Made by a program: the position numbers and the translations under genes
Notes under the pieces: generated by a model
The model's database searches: none
The model's input: the letters and a program-made list of their open reading frames with translations, nothing else
Told to the model about the DNA's origin: nothing
Part shown: positions 23,101 to 32,034 of the stretch, in pieces
Position numbering within the stretch: the stretch's first letter is position 1
How the letters are laid out: every line of letters begins with the position of its first letter
Source: Arion vulgaris
Taxonomy: Eukaryota > Mollusca > Gastropoda > Stylommatophora > Arionidae
Length of the DNA: 64,000 nt
Assembly (NCBI GenBank): GCA_020796225.1
Contig: CM036755.1
Coordinates: 38,698,806-38,762,805, forward strand
Reading direction: 5' to 3'

Positions 23101-26100
23101 AATCCTAGAACACAATCCCTTACAACAGGTGGGGTATACATGATCAAGGTTAGATATGTGGGTGTTGTGTGTTCTGTCTTTTAGCGCAGCTCATTTTCTC
23201 TGTGCCTCAACGGCACAATGATTCTTAGCTATACGGGTTCCTTTTGTGTTGCTTCAGTGCCACAGTTGGCGACTTGTGCAAGGGATTTCCAGCATGTGGT
23301 GTCTATATTGATGCATTTCAGAGACACTTTAAGAGTGTCTTTAAAGCGTTTTTGTGTCCACCAGCAGAACGTCTGCCCCCTTCAAGTTCACCACACATAC
23401 GTTTTTCTCTCTCTAAAACGAAGACTACACTGTCTGGCATGTCCAAACTTAACTCTGAATTCTCATATTCCAGTGTCTGAGACTCCCCCTTATCATGTAA
23501 AAGTGCTGATATGCTGAGACTGAGGCACTTACCCTAATATGTATGTCTTGAAAAAAACTCAGCAGCGTCTGCCTAATTAGCTGGAACTCTCCATGAGATA
23601 AGGATGCATAAGTCTGCCAGTAGAGAGAACTGAGAAATTATTCATATATTAAAAGCAACAAAACTGCCATCAAGTCAAACAAATTCATAAATGATCATCA
23701 TTGCACTTCGGTGAGTAACCATGTGTGTTCCAATCTCTATCTTACACAGGAAAATCTCAGCTGCAGTGCATGAACTCAGTAGCAGTGGCGAGGGTCTTTA
23801 AATTCATTGTTAGTTAGAGAGGAAAACACTACCAATAACTCCATCAACAAACATCCATTTTCTCTCTCTCGCGATCTCCGCCCAGACCGATGTACCAGAT
23901 CTCCCCATAAATTCTATTCATGTGGAAATCTGATTCATGCAGCCTTAACATTGGTATGTTTTACGTCACATCTTCAGCACCATTTGGAGCTCTGGTGCTT
24001 ATCCTTCAGTGATGTGTCCAGTTTCAGCCAGCGTTTACTTGGTTTGCTCTCCGTTCTGTAGCCATCTAGTGTTTTTTATGGTGTGGGGTAGCTAGTCCCA
24101 CACCCAACCTCCTTAGTTGCATCTTACACATGCATGGCAGGTAACCGTGGTTCTATTATTTACACCCCAATTTGGGCCCCAGTAACTACATCCATTAAAA
24201 AAAAATCAAGAACTTTACATAACTAGTGAGAATTTTTTCAACAAATGAAACAATAACTAATGAACTCCAACATAGATGCAATAAACCAAATCAAATCATA
24301 TAACAAATGAAACAATAACTAATGAACTCCAACATAGATGCAATAAACCAAATCAAATCATAAGACAAATGAACAATAAAAGAGCATTGTTCAAAGCAAT
24401 GTTTTTCCAACATTATGCTATCAGTTTCAAACCTGGACACTGACATGAAATGATAGAATAAAACTAGTCATGACAGAGATGAAGTGTTTATGCAGAATGT
24501 TAGGAGTAACAAGAAGAGACCAGTTTAGAAATGAAGACATCTGGAAAAAATTGGGTACAACATCAGCACTGTACTTCATCAAGAAACAACAAATTAAATT
24601 GTGCGGTCACATAAGAATATTACCAATGGATAGTGCACCTCAAAGAGCAATGTTGCTCCGATACAATGAATACAAAGCAAAAGACCGGCCATGCAAAAAG
24701 TGGACATCAGAAATAACAGGCAGTGAAAACAACACTGTTTATGAAGCACACACAAAAGTCTGTTCTATAAATCGCTTTCTTATTCTTACGCTGTGCGGCA
24801 AAACTGTACTAGAGAACAGAAAAGGTTCATGTGAGATCATGAAAGATCAACATGTCCATAATAGATTTGATCTTCTCATTAGCATGTCTTTCAGTGTTGT
24901 TATTTTTAGATGAACAGTTTCTGTTCTGTGCTGGTTGATGTATCTACTGGGGTTTCTCGGATGGTTCTCCTGTCTCATTGCACCAATTGGTAATTCATAA
25001 ATTAAGCCAGCAAAATAATTTTATAAATTAAACAAGGGAAACAATTTCATAAATTAAGCCAGTGAAATAATTTTATAAATTAAACAAGGGAAACAATTTG
25101 CAATAAATTAAGCCAGTGAAATAATTTCATTCATTTAAAAAAAAAAAGAAATGAAAGAATTCTAGTTCTTATATTCTTCTTCGGATGCTTCATATCAACC
25201 ACTTGTTAAACCCCCCTTTGTGACTTGTATGTGATCTGAGCCTAATAGTGATTATACATTGTGCCAATTATGCGCCTACAAGTAGGCCAGCACCTCCAAT
25301 CTCTGCGTCTCTTTTTATTTACTAGGGCAGCTTTCCTAGGCCCCTACCTGAGTGGCCTCTTACGAAATGCCTTATAGGTTGCAGTGTTACTCTTCTTACC
25401 TCCCCTTCCGAGCCACGGCAACACATAGACGAATTATAATATGAATAATAGAAACACCTACCTCAATCAACATTTCATAGACATGCTCCACCTGCTTCTT
25501 GACACTATCACTGTCCTCAATATATGATCTGATAGTATCCATATGATTAAGAGTGATAAGAAAGATGTCCTTCGGCCGCAAGGCAAGGGAAACTTGATAC
25601 TTAAATGCCATAGTCATCAGATCATAGAGCTAAAATAATAAAAAACAAATATATTCATAACCTAATTGAACTCAATCAATACCACTATCATTGAGTAGCT
25701 TGTTGCTTCCCAGAGCTTGGCTTCCATGATAGCAGTCCTGAAAAACTCTTTGTTCTGTGCAAGTTGATCTGCGTCAGCAGCAGTCATTCTCAGATCGTCA
25801 ATGACATCTTGTACTCATCATCTTCTAGGTCTGCTCTCATTTTTTTCCAGGCACTATTCCCTCCAAAATTATATTCTCTAAGCAGCACTCATGTCATTTG
25901 ATGTGTCTGAAATATTTAATTTTTCTTGTTTTTATGTTCTTTAATAACCAACTCTCTTTAATATCAAGCTGTTGTAGAACAGAAGCATGTGCTCTTTTCT
26001 GTGTCTGTGATATTCTAAGTACTCTTCTGTAGCATTTGCATTCAAAGGCATTAATGATATCTGTCACTTTGTCAATGGTCCATGTCTCACAACATAGTTC

Positions 26101-26256
26101 GTCTCCCAACCACTATAGGGCATACAAATGAGCCAATCCCACCACCAAAAATAGACTGGCTTTTCACATATAGCAACTTTTTTCTCTTTTACATCTTTCA
26201 ACCTTCCAAATTTGTATCACAGCAATAAATAGTAAAACATACAAAACATACATACA

Positions 26257-26297
<41 letters not shown>

Positions 26298-27900
26298 TCA
26301 TCATCATCACAAGGTCGTATCCTTTATAGGATGTTGCTCTCTTTGCATCACATCTGAAATTCACTCTGTCTCTTGCCAGTTCACCCACTTCGTCGATGGT
26401 CATGTTCATGGTTTCTTTAATATCATGTAGGCATCTTCTTCTTGGTCTGCCTCTGCATCCTGGGACCCTGCCCTCTAGTATTGTTCTTTCCAGGCCATCA
26501 TGACGCTTGATGTGACCAAAGTATGTAATTTTTCTGTATAGTATGTTGTTTATCAGCCAGTTCTCTTTAACGTTTAGTTCTTTCCGGACATCAGTGTTCT
26601 TTCTTTTTCTGTCCATGGTATTCGTAGGATCTTTCTGTAGCATTTAGTTTCGAAGGACTGGATTTTCGTTCTTAACTTTTGGGTAATAGTCCATGATTCA
26701 CAACCATAAGTAGCCACTGGGAAAATGCATGCTCTCAATATTTTTTATTTTAGTATTTTGCTGGTGCTTTGCCACATGTTCTTCATTGTGTTTAACTTGT
26801 TGATTGCTATTGCCAATCTTTTTGAGATCTCTTTGGAGCAGTCACCTTTATTGTTAATTACTGAGCCCAGATATTTGTAGCTCTCTACACATTGGAGTTC
26901 TTCATTGTTTACTTGGATGTTTGGTGAGCTTTTGCTTTGTCAGTTGACATTTTTTTGTGTATTCAAATATAGATGTTGGTCTTCACTATGTTTTTGGTCG
27001 TCATGATTAGGTTTTCCAAACCTTCTTTGCTGGTGGATAATAATACTGTATTGTCTGCATATCTAAGCTCTGGTATGCATTTTCCGCCTATAGTGAGAAG
27101 ATGCAACAAAGCAAATCAAATGATAGGGCAAATGGCGCCAATTTTAAGATGCAAACACGTCACCATGAACACAAAAAGAGCAATGTTCAACACAATCTTT
27201 CTCCCCACATTATGTTACCAGTGCCAAACCTGGACGCTGACAACAAACGATAGAAGAAAACTAGTCACAACAGAGATGAAGTGTCTACGCAGAATGCTGG
27301 GTGTAACAAGAAGAGACCGGTTGAGAAATGAAGACATCAGGAAAAAGTGGGTACAACATCAGTACTAGACTTCATCAAGAAACAACAAATTAAATGGTTC
27401 GGTCACGTAAGCAGATTACCATCAGACAGTGCACCCCAAAGAGCAATGCTGCTCCGATACAATGGGTACAAAGCAAAAGGCCGGCCACGCAAAATATGGA
27501 CCTCAGAGATAACAGAGGCGACGAAAGAGACTATCTACGAGCGCATACTAGGGCCCGTTTTAGAAATCTCTTCCTGACCTGACGCTGTGAGGCATACAGG
27601 ATTCGAGAAAGAAAGAAAGAAGAAAGTGAGAGGGTCGTAATTCACATAGTTGGCATCATCTTTTACATTCCTCATGATGTTCTCCGTATATATGTTGAAT
27701 AAGTATGGTGACAAAATACATCCCTGTCGTACCTCCTTTTGAATCTCGAACCATTCAGCTATTTCACCTCCTATTTTAATGGTTGCCTGTTGTTTGTGGT
27801 ATAGAGATTATATGAGTTGTATTATGTGTGTTGGAAAGTGCATGTCTTTCATGATGTTCCACATTTTCTGGTGTTGTATATGGTCGAAAGCCTTGCTATA

Positions 27901-27980
<80 letters not shown>

Positions 27981-30078
27981 GGTATATTAGATTATTAGGA
28001 AATTAAAAGAAGAACAAACATGGCTTTACAAAAATTAAACAACTCAAAACAGTATGGAACGGAACTGATAAGAAAACAAAGATCAGAATACTAAGAGCAT
28101 GCATATTTCCAGTGGCAACGTATGGGTGTAAAGCATGGACATTTATGTGCTTTTGAATATAAGTGTTACAGAAGAGTCCTTCGTATATCTTGGACAGAGA
28201 AGAGAACAAATAGATCTATCCAGAAAGAACTCAAAATCAAAGAAAACTGGCTGATGCCACAAATAAGAAAGAGAAAATTGAGATATTTTGGACATATAAA
28301 AAGACATGAAGGGCTGGAGAAGACCATCATGGAAGGAGGCATACCAGCAAAGAGAAGAAGAGGAAGACCACGGAGAAGATGGATTCAGGATGCAACTGAT
28401 GGTTTGAACATGACGGCTGCAGAGGCAGGACATCTGACCTATGAGAGAAATTCCAGAGAACTGTTGGGGTAGTAAAGTTCTGCTCAGGACAAGCTATTTG
28501 ATGATGATATTAGATTATATTCCATATTACTGTTAGGGTGTGACGAATGGACATTTAACAAGGCAGTGGAGAAACATATATTTCATTTTGAATATAAGTG
28601 TTACAGAAATGTCCTCCATATATTATTGAGAAAGTACAAATAGTTCCAGAAAGAACTCATAATCAAAGAAAACTGGCTGATGCTACAAATAAGAATGAGA
28701 AAATAGCCTGTGTGGTGACGGGGCCCTCAAGGGAAGCAAAGAATAGTACCACTGCGACCTACAAGGCATGTCGTAAGAGGTGACAGATGTAGGACCTAGG
28801 GAAGATACCCAAACATGGCAGAAATCAGATGCGCTAACCTACTTGTAGGCGCATAACTGGCACAACGTAAATTACTCTTAGGCTCAGATCACATACAAAT
28901 GACACAGAGTGGTTAACATGTGGTCGATATGAAGCATTCGAAGAAGTAGAAGAATGACAAAATTGAAGTATTTTTAACATATAGAGACACAAAGAGTTGG
29001 AGAAGACCATTATGAAAGAAGGCAACCAGCAAAAAGGAGAAGAGGAAGACCACAGAGATGATGGATAGCTATTAGCAGTGCGGAATACAACTAACATCAC
29101 AATAATAACTACAATTACCTTGTCCATACTGGCAGCATTTAATCTCATTATGGATGCATGAGCTAATCTGTCAAAGACTGTCCTCATAGCTTTCTTAGAA
29201 TACAAGAGTTGAGGGTTGAATAGTTCTTCAATGAAACGTTGGTGGAACATTGTTGCAACTATATCATGAAGGACTGAAAAAAAAGAATGCAACAAATCAT
29301 AAAGATGCCAACACTCTCTCTTTCTCTCATTTCTGCCTTCTTAATCCTGGTTGAAGTATTGGTCCTCAACCAACTCATACCAATCTAGTGTTGAGCACAT
29401 TTATGACAACAGCCAGAGAAGAAAAGAAAAATCCAAATATCTTCATCGCAAACCAACAAGTGAAAGACTTCCCGTATTTATGAAGATCAATATCAGCTGA
29501 CAAATAAGAAAATGTAAGTACTTTGGACATATAAAGACTAAAAGAGACACGAAGTGTTAGAAAAAACCATCATGAAGGAGATATCCAGGCAAAGAGAACA
29601 CGGAGAAGATGGATTCGGAATGTAACTGATGATTTGAGCATGACGGCTGTAGATGCGGGACATCTGGCCTATGAGAGTGAAAAATTCAGAAGGACTGTTA
29701 GGGTGGCAAAGTTCTGCTCAGGACCTATCTATAGCCGACCTTTTTTGTAAATGTGACGACTACATAATTAATGAATTCAGTGCTCCCATTTACCTGGTTT
29801 TCGCATACCAATGAATCACATAAATGTGCTAAACCTATTATAAACGACGCTAATATATTATAATATATGATATGAACATCATATTCTTCTTCAATATGTA
29901 TTGTTATCAAACTGTTATCAATAATTTATTGTATGATGATGTCACGTAAATAAATTTAAAATTTACCTTTCTTTGATTTCTCTTGCGCAATATTTTGCGC
30001 GTTCAATCTTTGATCTAGGATATACATCATTTCTCCCCCTAGATTTATGAAAAGCAAGGGTAATGTCTTTAAAGACAT
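14010..30078 (-). CDS. OSCP1: OSCP1 homologue (organic solute carrier partner 1), complete nine-exon gene
   Basis: Nine exons on the minus strand join without a frame break into 370 codons (vertebrate OSCP1 is about 380). Recognised from conserved runs: start MSLKTLPLLFINLGGEM, then YILDQRL, LYSKKAMRTVFDRLAHASIM, LYDLMTMAFKYQV, GEFQLIRQTLLSFFQDIHIR, FLKDKVQNNNGRFVL and the acidic end NDLLDLMDS. All introns are GT-AG. Exon phases are 1,0,0,0,2,2,0,2. No signal peptide or membrane segment is evident. In other animals OSCP1 was reported to increase organic-solute uptake in test cells and has been linked to cilia and testis; its molecular activity is not settled. Introns of 0.7-4 kb are full of LINE and SINE insertions, but no exon is broken, so the gene looks functional. 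The first Met is the family's usual start. Confidence 0.95.
14492..14541 (+). mobile_element. SINE-1 head fragment
   Basis: GGTTTCTGTGGCTGAGTGG then TTAAGCTGTTGCCTTGC, the tRNA-like A-box part only. Confidence 0.5.
14560..15175 (-). pseudogene. LINE-a RT C-terminal fragment in an OSCP1 intron
   Basis: Minus strand: KCNKANQMIGLMVPIFKCKH, TLCYQCQTWSLTTNDRRK, KKQQIKWFGHVSRLPTDSAP. An open stretch of 138 codons, then a frameshift into the end at 14573. Confidence 0.85.
15214..15335 (-). CDS. OSCP1: OSCP1 exon 8 (residues 273-312)
   Basis: Encodes DVTAPDPLARAHLDLLAQL and FRINLFKNDQEE, matching the family's PxPLA..ELxFLA and FRLNLF segments. Acceptor AACCAAG, donor GTAAGT. Confidence 0.92.
15378..15919 (-). 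mobile_element. Tigger/pogo-like DNA element remnant
   Basis: The ends are inverted versions of CAGTAAAAACTTGATTAACC (left CAATAGAATCTTGATTAACC), with TA in front at 15376-15377. Inner CGGATAACAGA repeats are also inverted. A 64-codon minus-strand ORF (15632-15826) may be the transposase tail. Confidence 0.6.
16067..16578 (-). mobile_element. SINE-A copy split by another SINE
   Basis: Both SINE-A halves are present, interrupted inside GTTGTGCCAG/TTATGCACC. Confidence 0.85.
16165..16408 (-). mobile_element. tRNA-like SINE nested in SINE-A
   Basis: Bounded by TGCCAG at 16159-16164 and 16409-16414. The minus strand has GGTTTAGTGACTGTCTATTA and B box GAGTTCGAATCACG. Confidence 0.7.
16815..17060 (+). 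mobile_element. LINE-a 3' fragment
   Basis: ATGGTTCGGCCAGATAAGC to AAACAGGATTAGAGTAAAG. Same segment as 27390-27620. Confidence 0.75.
17080..17480 (-). pseudogene. LINE-b RT C-terminal fragment
   Basis: Minus strand: VATYGCETWTFNKAVEKHI, CYRRVLHISWTERR, KENWQILQIRMRKLKYLGH. Confidence 0.85.
17490..18215 (+). pseudogene. LINE-g RT C-terminal fragment
   Basis: Plus strand: VCEFVYLGSKISKSGG, later NKIQIFVNGCLRRILRLRWY, KRRKWR then GHAQRKTQ. It is interrupted at 17565-17690 by a piece shared with 18870-19000. Confidence 0.7.
18237..18306 (-). CDS. OSCP1: OSCP1 exon 7 (residues 249-272)
   Basis: A short exon encoding MYTVTRPVETIGSVPKS, equivalent to the human MYSVNQPVETHVSG stretch. Acceptor GTTCACAG, donor GTTTGT. 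Its phases (2 in, 0 out) are exactly those required by exons 6 and 8. A LINE-g remnant ends about 25 bp from its donor. Confidence 0.9.
18415..19020 (-). pseudogene. LINE-e RT C-terminal fragment
   Basis: Minus strand: VTNISIRKKVGTEPCLNYIE, KQRMKWFCHLIRMHPNSTVY, then RTAQDKNREPLHWATTR. Copies at 38590-39030 and 54935-55105. Confidence 0.8.
19050..19500 (+). pseudogene. LINE-f RT C-terminal fragment
   Basis: KRGRPMETMKQTLLRMARN and DRAVWTNCLHALCN, ending in an (ATT)n tail at 19490-19504. Confidence 0.75.
19510..19650 (+). repeat. Dispersed repeat D
   Basis: TTCGGTGAGTAACCATGTG then AGGAAGATCTCAGC. Other copies at 23695-23815 and 41955-42090. Confidence 0.65.
19658..19912 (+). mobile_element. 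SINE-A copy
   Basis: Full-length, from GTGTGTTGCCGGAACC to GATATGGTGCGTTTG. Confidence 0.85.
19905..20010 (+). pseudogene. LINE-j snippet
   Basis: GGAAGCAGCTGCAAGATACAG to AGGGCCTATGCCCCAATC, the inverse of 39545-39645. Confidence 0.5.
20250..20430 (-). repeat. Dispersed repeat F
   Basis: The reverse complement resembles 37715-37965 and 47815-48010 (CAATTCT.TGAG, TTATTGATGAAAA.TGTTAA). Confidence 0.7.
20467..20592 (-). CDS. OSCP1: OSCP1 exon 6 (residues 208-248)
   Basis: Encodes SFDENGKLRNIGFQ to GDRVIKLGCN. Acceptor TTTCTTAG, donor GTAAGA. The donor's ATGTAA would read as Met-stop if the intron were ignored, but exon 7 continues the reading frame. Confidence 0.93.
20650..20970 (-). pseudogene. 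LINE-f fragment
   Basis: The minus strand contains the FFMEKMKICWAYSKKL-like segment and ARNIKLNSMEEIELVAQNKA. Confidence 0.65.
20971..21226 (-). mobile_element. SINE-A copy
   Basis: Full-length minus copy, from TTCTTCTTCAAATGCTCCAT to AGGCCCTAGCCCCACA. Confidence 0.85.
21328..21431 (-). CDS. OSCP1: OSCP1 exon 5 (residues 173-207)
   Basis: Encodes VSIFLKDKVQNNNGRFVL followed by PFGTEVPGTI. Acceptor TTTTTACAG, donor GTAAGT. Phase 2 end; the split Arg codon is completed by exon 6. Confidence 0.95.
21542..21791 (+). mobile_element. SINE-1 copy with 13-bp TSD
   Basis: The TSD TTAATATAACTCT lies at 21529-21541 and 21792-21804. A box TGGCTAAGTGG, B box GGTTCGAATCC, 250 bp. The best-preserved SINE-1 here, and it lies in an OSCP1 intron. 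Confidence 0.92.
21895..22155 (+). mobile_element. SINE-A copy
   Basis: GCCTGTGTGTTGCTGAGGC to GGAGCGTTTGAAGAAGAAG, full length. Confidence 0.88.
22165..22424 (+). pseudogene. LINE-g RT C-terminal fragment
   Basis: Frameshifted IKIQRWKM..RHVCPIPVSTLARTAL then KEA..SKGNRNIVEI. Sandwiched between two SINE-A copies. Confidence 0.55.
22425..22662 (+). mobile_element. SINE-A copy
   Basis: Second SINE-A in tandem order, ending GAACGTAAGAAGAAGAAG. Confidence 0.87.
22754..22870 (+). mobile_element. SINE-4 fragment
   Basis: GATGGTTCCTGTGGCTCGCT then GGTTAAACACAC. Matches 46186-46300. Confidence 0.6.
22905..22988 (-). mobile_element. SINE-3 3' fragment
   Basis: Inverse of the 3' half of 2901-3123 (ACAGGTGGGACGAGAACCT). 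Confidence 0.6.
22990..23420 (-). pseudogene. LINE-d RT C-terminal fragment
   Basis: The reverse complement parallels 9930-10300, including the CPTC-type zinc-finger end and KRFKDTLKVSLK. Confidence 0.78.
23533..23613 (-). CDS. OSCP1: OSCP1 exon 4 (residues 146-172)
   Basis: 27 codons containing GEFQLIRQTLLSFFQDIHIR. Acceptor CTGGCAG, donor GTAAGT. Too short to appear as an ORF of its own; found by following the conserved protein across introns. Confidence 0.93.
23695..23815 (+). repeat. Dispersed repeat D
   Basis: TTGCACTTCGGTGAGTAACC then CTCAGCTGCAGTGCATG. Confidence 0.65.
23930..24065 (-). repeat. Dispersed repeat also found inside a hAT at 63.5 kb
   Basis: The reverse complement matches 63590-63695 (AGCGTTTACTTGG, GAGCTCTGGTG, GATGTGATGTAAAAC). 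Confidence 0.6.
24100..24193 (-). mobile_element. SINE-B fragment
   Basis: Inverse of the SINE-B 5' part (GCATGGCAGGTAACCGTGG then TTTGGGCCCC). Confidence 0.65.
24225..24830 (+). pseudogene. LINE-a RT C-terminal fragment with 60-bp duplication
   Basis: KCLCRMLGVTRRDQFRNEDI and KKQQIKLCGHIRILPMDSAP. A 60-bp block (about 24244 and 24304) covering the ANERITNEIQHRCNKANQ equivalent is tandemly repeated. Confidence 0.8.
25005..25130 (+). repeat. ~54-bp tandem repeat
   Basis: About 2.3 units of AAATTAAGCCAGTGAAATAA then AAACAAGGGAAACAATTT. Confidence 0.75.
25172..25426 (-). mobile_element. SINE-A copy
   Basis: Minus-strand full copy ending about 35 bp from the OSCP1 exon 3 donor. Confidence 0.83.
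25462..25629 (-). CDS. OSCP1: OSCP1 exon 3 (residues 90-145)
   Basis: 56 whole codons from LYDLMTMAFKYQV to VYEMLIE. Acceptor ATTTTAG, donor GTAGGT. It matches the family's LxPRPKD..NHLDTI region. Confidence 0.94.
25680..26115 (-). pseudogene. LINE-b-like RT C-terminal fragment
   Basis: Minus strand: DELCCETWTIDKVTDIINAF, KCYRRVLRISQTQKR, DIKESWLLKNIKTRKIKYF. The lower part reads into a tail with AAKFCSG-like decay. Confidence 0.75.
26262..26294. repeat. (TA)16
   Basis: Simple dinucleotide run adjoining the (ATG)n tail of LINE-h. Confidence 0.95.
26300..27895 (-). pseudogene. LINE-h reverse transcriptase, interrupted by LINE-a
   Basis: From high to low coordinate: YSKAFDHIQHQKMWNIMK, VRQGCILSPYLFNIYTENIM, (LINE-a insert), CIPELRYADNTVLL with the catalytic A/DD-like motif altered to ADN, then KENWLINNILYRKITYFGHI and GRPRRRC. 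It ends in an (ATG)n tail. Palm motifs are recognisable but stops are present. Confidence 0.85.
27099..27624 (+). mobile_element. LINE-a 3' insertion with 7-bp TSD
   Basis: AGTGAGA at 27092-27098 and 27625-27631. 5'-truncated; encodes RCNKANQMIGQMAPILRCKH to KKQQIKWFGHVSRLPSDSAP with one frame change near 27350. Tail GAAAGAAAGAAAGAAGAA. It sits inside LINE-h. Confidence 0.88.
27896..27978. repeat. (TA)~41
   Basis: An 80-bp AT alternation between two LINE fragments. Confidence 0.97.
28000..28505 (+). pseudogene. LINE-b RT C-terminal fragment, best copy
   Basis: CYRRVLRISWTEKRTNRS, KENWLMPQIRKRKLRYFGHI, KRRRGRPRRRWIQDATDG, AAEAGHLTYERNS: 116 codons open. Tail (GAT)n. Confidence 0.88.
28530..29075 (+). 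pseudogene. Second LINE-b fragment, split by SINE-A
   Basis: 28530-28704 and 28951-29075 are consecutive parts of LINE-b (ATTGAGAAAATA region then ACAAAGAGTTGGAGAAGACC). Confidence 0.78.
28705..28950 (+). mobile_element. SINE-A copy nested in LINE-b, with TSD
   Basis: AGAATGAGAAAAT (28692-28704) and AGAATGACAAAAT (28951-28963) match at 12 of 13 bases. 246 bp. Confidence 0.88.
29119..29273 (-). CDS. OSCP1: OSCP1 exon 2 (residues 38-89)
   Basis: The acceptor TTTTTCAG precedes 29273 and the donor GTAATT follows 29119. It encodes a block ending LAHASIMRLNAASMDK, which is among the most conserved parts of the family. Upstream in-frame Met codons in the intron are not starts. Confidence 0.95.
29500..29740 (+). 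pseudogene. LINE-b fragment
   Basis: ACTTTGGACATATAAAGAC to GGGACATCTGGCCTATGAG. Intronic in OSCP1. 29740-29960 shows nothing recognisable. Confidence 0.7.
29967..30078 (-). CDS. OSCP1: OSCP1 exon 1 (residues 1-37)
   Basis: ATG at 30078 reading down. It encodes the conserved amino end with LPLLFINLGGEMMYILDQRL, and the donor GTAAAT follows at 29966. It ends in phase 1 and joins exon 2 through a Val codon. Confidence 0.93.
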
Positions 30079-30143
30079 TATTGTTTTGTCTAAATCTCAA
30101 TTTTGTATACAGTCTAAATGCTGAATGTTTCTAATGATCAAAT

Positions 30144-30166
30144 GTATCCGGCAGAGTCGCGGATAC
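30144..30166. promoter_or_regulatory. 7-bp inverted repeat upstream of OSCP1
   Basis: GTATCCG and CGGATAC arms are separated by 9 bases, 66-88 bp upstream of the OSCP1 ATG. The stretch 30079-30240 has no recognised repeat and probably holds the OSCP1 promoter. A protein-binding role is only inferred. Confidence 0.25.
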
Positions 30167-30249
30167 TAACGACGCTTTCAATATCCGGTGCTATGGACAT
30201 TCTCCTGTTTTGGAAATACAGATAGTGCTATAAGACCTCGGTTACAAAG

Positions 30250-30790
30250 TAAGAAGCTGGGCTAGTTCAGTTATCAGAGGACTATCATCATAGCGCTCCG
30301 GATATGTCCATAGGTGCTCCGATCTCCGCCTCAACAACTTCAGCAGCGTGCAGTGGCCAAACGCTAGTTCAATGTTGATCAATATGTTTGCATATATGGT
30401 GTGTCGTTCTTTTCGGGCTGCATCAATATTGACACCTATCTCTCTCAATCTGGTCAGCGAGTGGGATTCACAACCCTGAAACTCCTCCGTTCGAAAAGAC
30501 TCTCTCAATGCGTTAAGAATATCATTTCGGTCAAAGGCAGCTTCCTTTGATATTGTAGCCATGCCAGCCATTCTATCAGCTCATTCATTACCCCTGACTA
30601 CTGTGTGCACAGGGACAAAAATGAAGGCGATTTATCTTTTCACTGGCTGCACCAGTACCTCCATCCAGTTTCGTCTCACCATTCCTGATCCGACTTTATG
30701 AATCATGCTCATGGAGTCACTGAGTATGTATATGAGTAGTCTCATCAATCAAAATCGAACTGGTACGGTTAGTCGCTGGACGTTGTTGGT
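30250..30790 (-). pseudogene. LINE-i RNase H domain fragment
   Basis: Minus strand: YILSDSMSMIHKVGSG, FVPVHTVVRGNE, ADRMAGMATISKEAAFDRND, ESFRTEEFQGCESHSLTRL, LWTYPERYDDSPL. The SDS and H..RGNE..DRMA residues mark the retroelement RNase H. A short opposite-strand piece of the same family follows (30750-30860). Confidence 0.8.
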
Positions 30791-30924
30791 GATATTGCAA
30801 AGAAGATGAGAGCACTTATGGACATATCTGGAGTGCAATGAAGATATTTTGGAAACTGAAGCACAACATCAACAAACACAAGCTCTTTGAATTCAACATA
30901 AAAGAAGGAGTTTTTGCGATTGTT

Positions 30925-31060
30925 CGCCCGCTATGTATTCATGCGTAGCCATGACTCCTAATGAGCGCCCTTTGACTGATTTCTACGTGAAATCATGCTT
31001 TCCTTGTCATCAGTATCCCTCGCCATTCAAGCGAGCCTTGCACCGTCTTCAGAGGTAATA
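30925..31060 (+). repeat. Dispersed repeat C
   Basis: TGTTCGCCCGCTATGTATTC to CAAGCGAGCCTTGCACC. 31060-31330 shows nothing recognised. Confidence 0.6.
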
Positions 31061-31333
31061 TCGGGTAGTTGAATACTTCATGAACACTGAGATATAACTG
31101 AAACACAATCGTCATATACCATGCATCCACAAACGTCTGTTTTTACTGATGGCTATCAGTCCGAATGTTGACACTACTTAATAAAACAGACTTGTGCTAA
31201 TCTGGTCTTCTTCATTTTAGAGAAATAAACTACCAACTAAACTTTAAACAATTCATTTTGAATACATACCCTCCCCCAGGAAAATAATATGTTGACTACC
31301 ATGAATGTGGTGCTCTTCACATTTAACTGCTAT

Positions 31334-31643
31334 TCCGCCCGTGTTTTTCCGGGACTCTCAAGGGGAGCAACGAATACATAACAATGCGACATACAAGGCA
31401 TGTCGTAAGAGGCGAATAAGGTAGAGGTCTAGAGAAGCTACTCTAGTAAATGGAAAGCGTCGGAGAAATCGTATGTGCTGGCCTACTTGTACGTGCATAA
31501 CTTGCGCAACGTAAATCACTCTTAGGCTCAGATCACATACAAATCACAAAGATTGGTTTTCAAAAGTGATCGATGTGGGGCATTCAGAGAAGAATTGCTG
31601 AACTTCATAAAGTGGTCGATATAGAGCGTTCAAAGATGAAGAA
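31334..31643 (+). mobile_element. SINE-A copy with duplicated tail
   Basis: GCCCGTGTTTTTCCGGG.. The 3' end GTGGTCGATATAGAGCGTTC is repeated at 31609-31643. Confidence 0.8.
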
Positions 31644-31644
31644 C

Positions 31645-32030
31645 TACTCTTGGTTTTCTATAAATCAATAAATATAGACTTCAATTGGTGAATGGGAATG
31701 CATTCTGTATCAAACTTATATCATTTAAGTTTTATTATCACTACTATTTCTAAATTTTCCAGAATTTTGATGGATTCCAACGTTATATTATCATTGATTT
31801 GATCATTTTCCACACGTTGACTGCAAATATTGATTATAAGTTGAATTTGTCTTGAATATTTAGTCTTCAATTTCCTTATTTAGTCTGTCGTGTTCATCCG
31901 CCTCTTTCTTTTTTTCTTCCCGCATCCATTTACTATAACATTTTCTGTTTTCCCTTTCTTCCTGGGTTGTGTTCTATTTCTCGAATGGTTTCAGATGATA
32001 TATTAATTTGTTTATTTTGCATTATTCATC
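31645..32030. other. No recognised feature
   Basis: AT-rich, with a CT-rich patch near 31905. I see no gene. Confidence 0.35.
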
Positions 32031-32034
32031 ATCA

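Noticed and set aside
28834..29295. Met near 29295 as the OSCP1 start
   Set aside because: It lies in the intron before a proper acceptor; the true first exon with the conserved MSLKTLPLLF start is at 30078.
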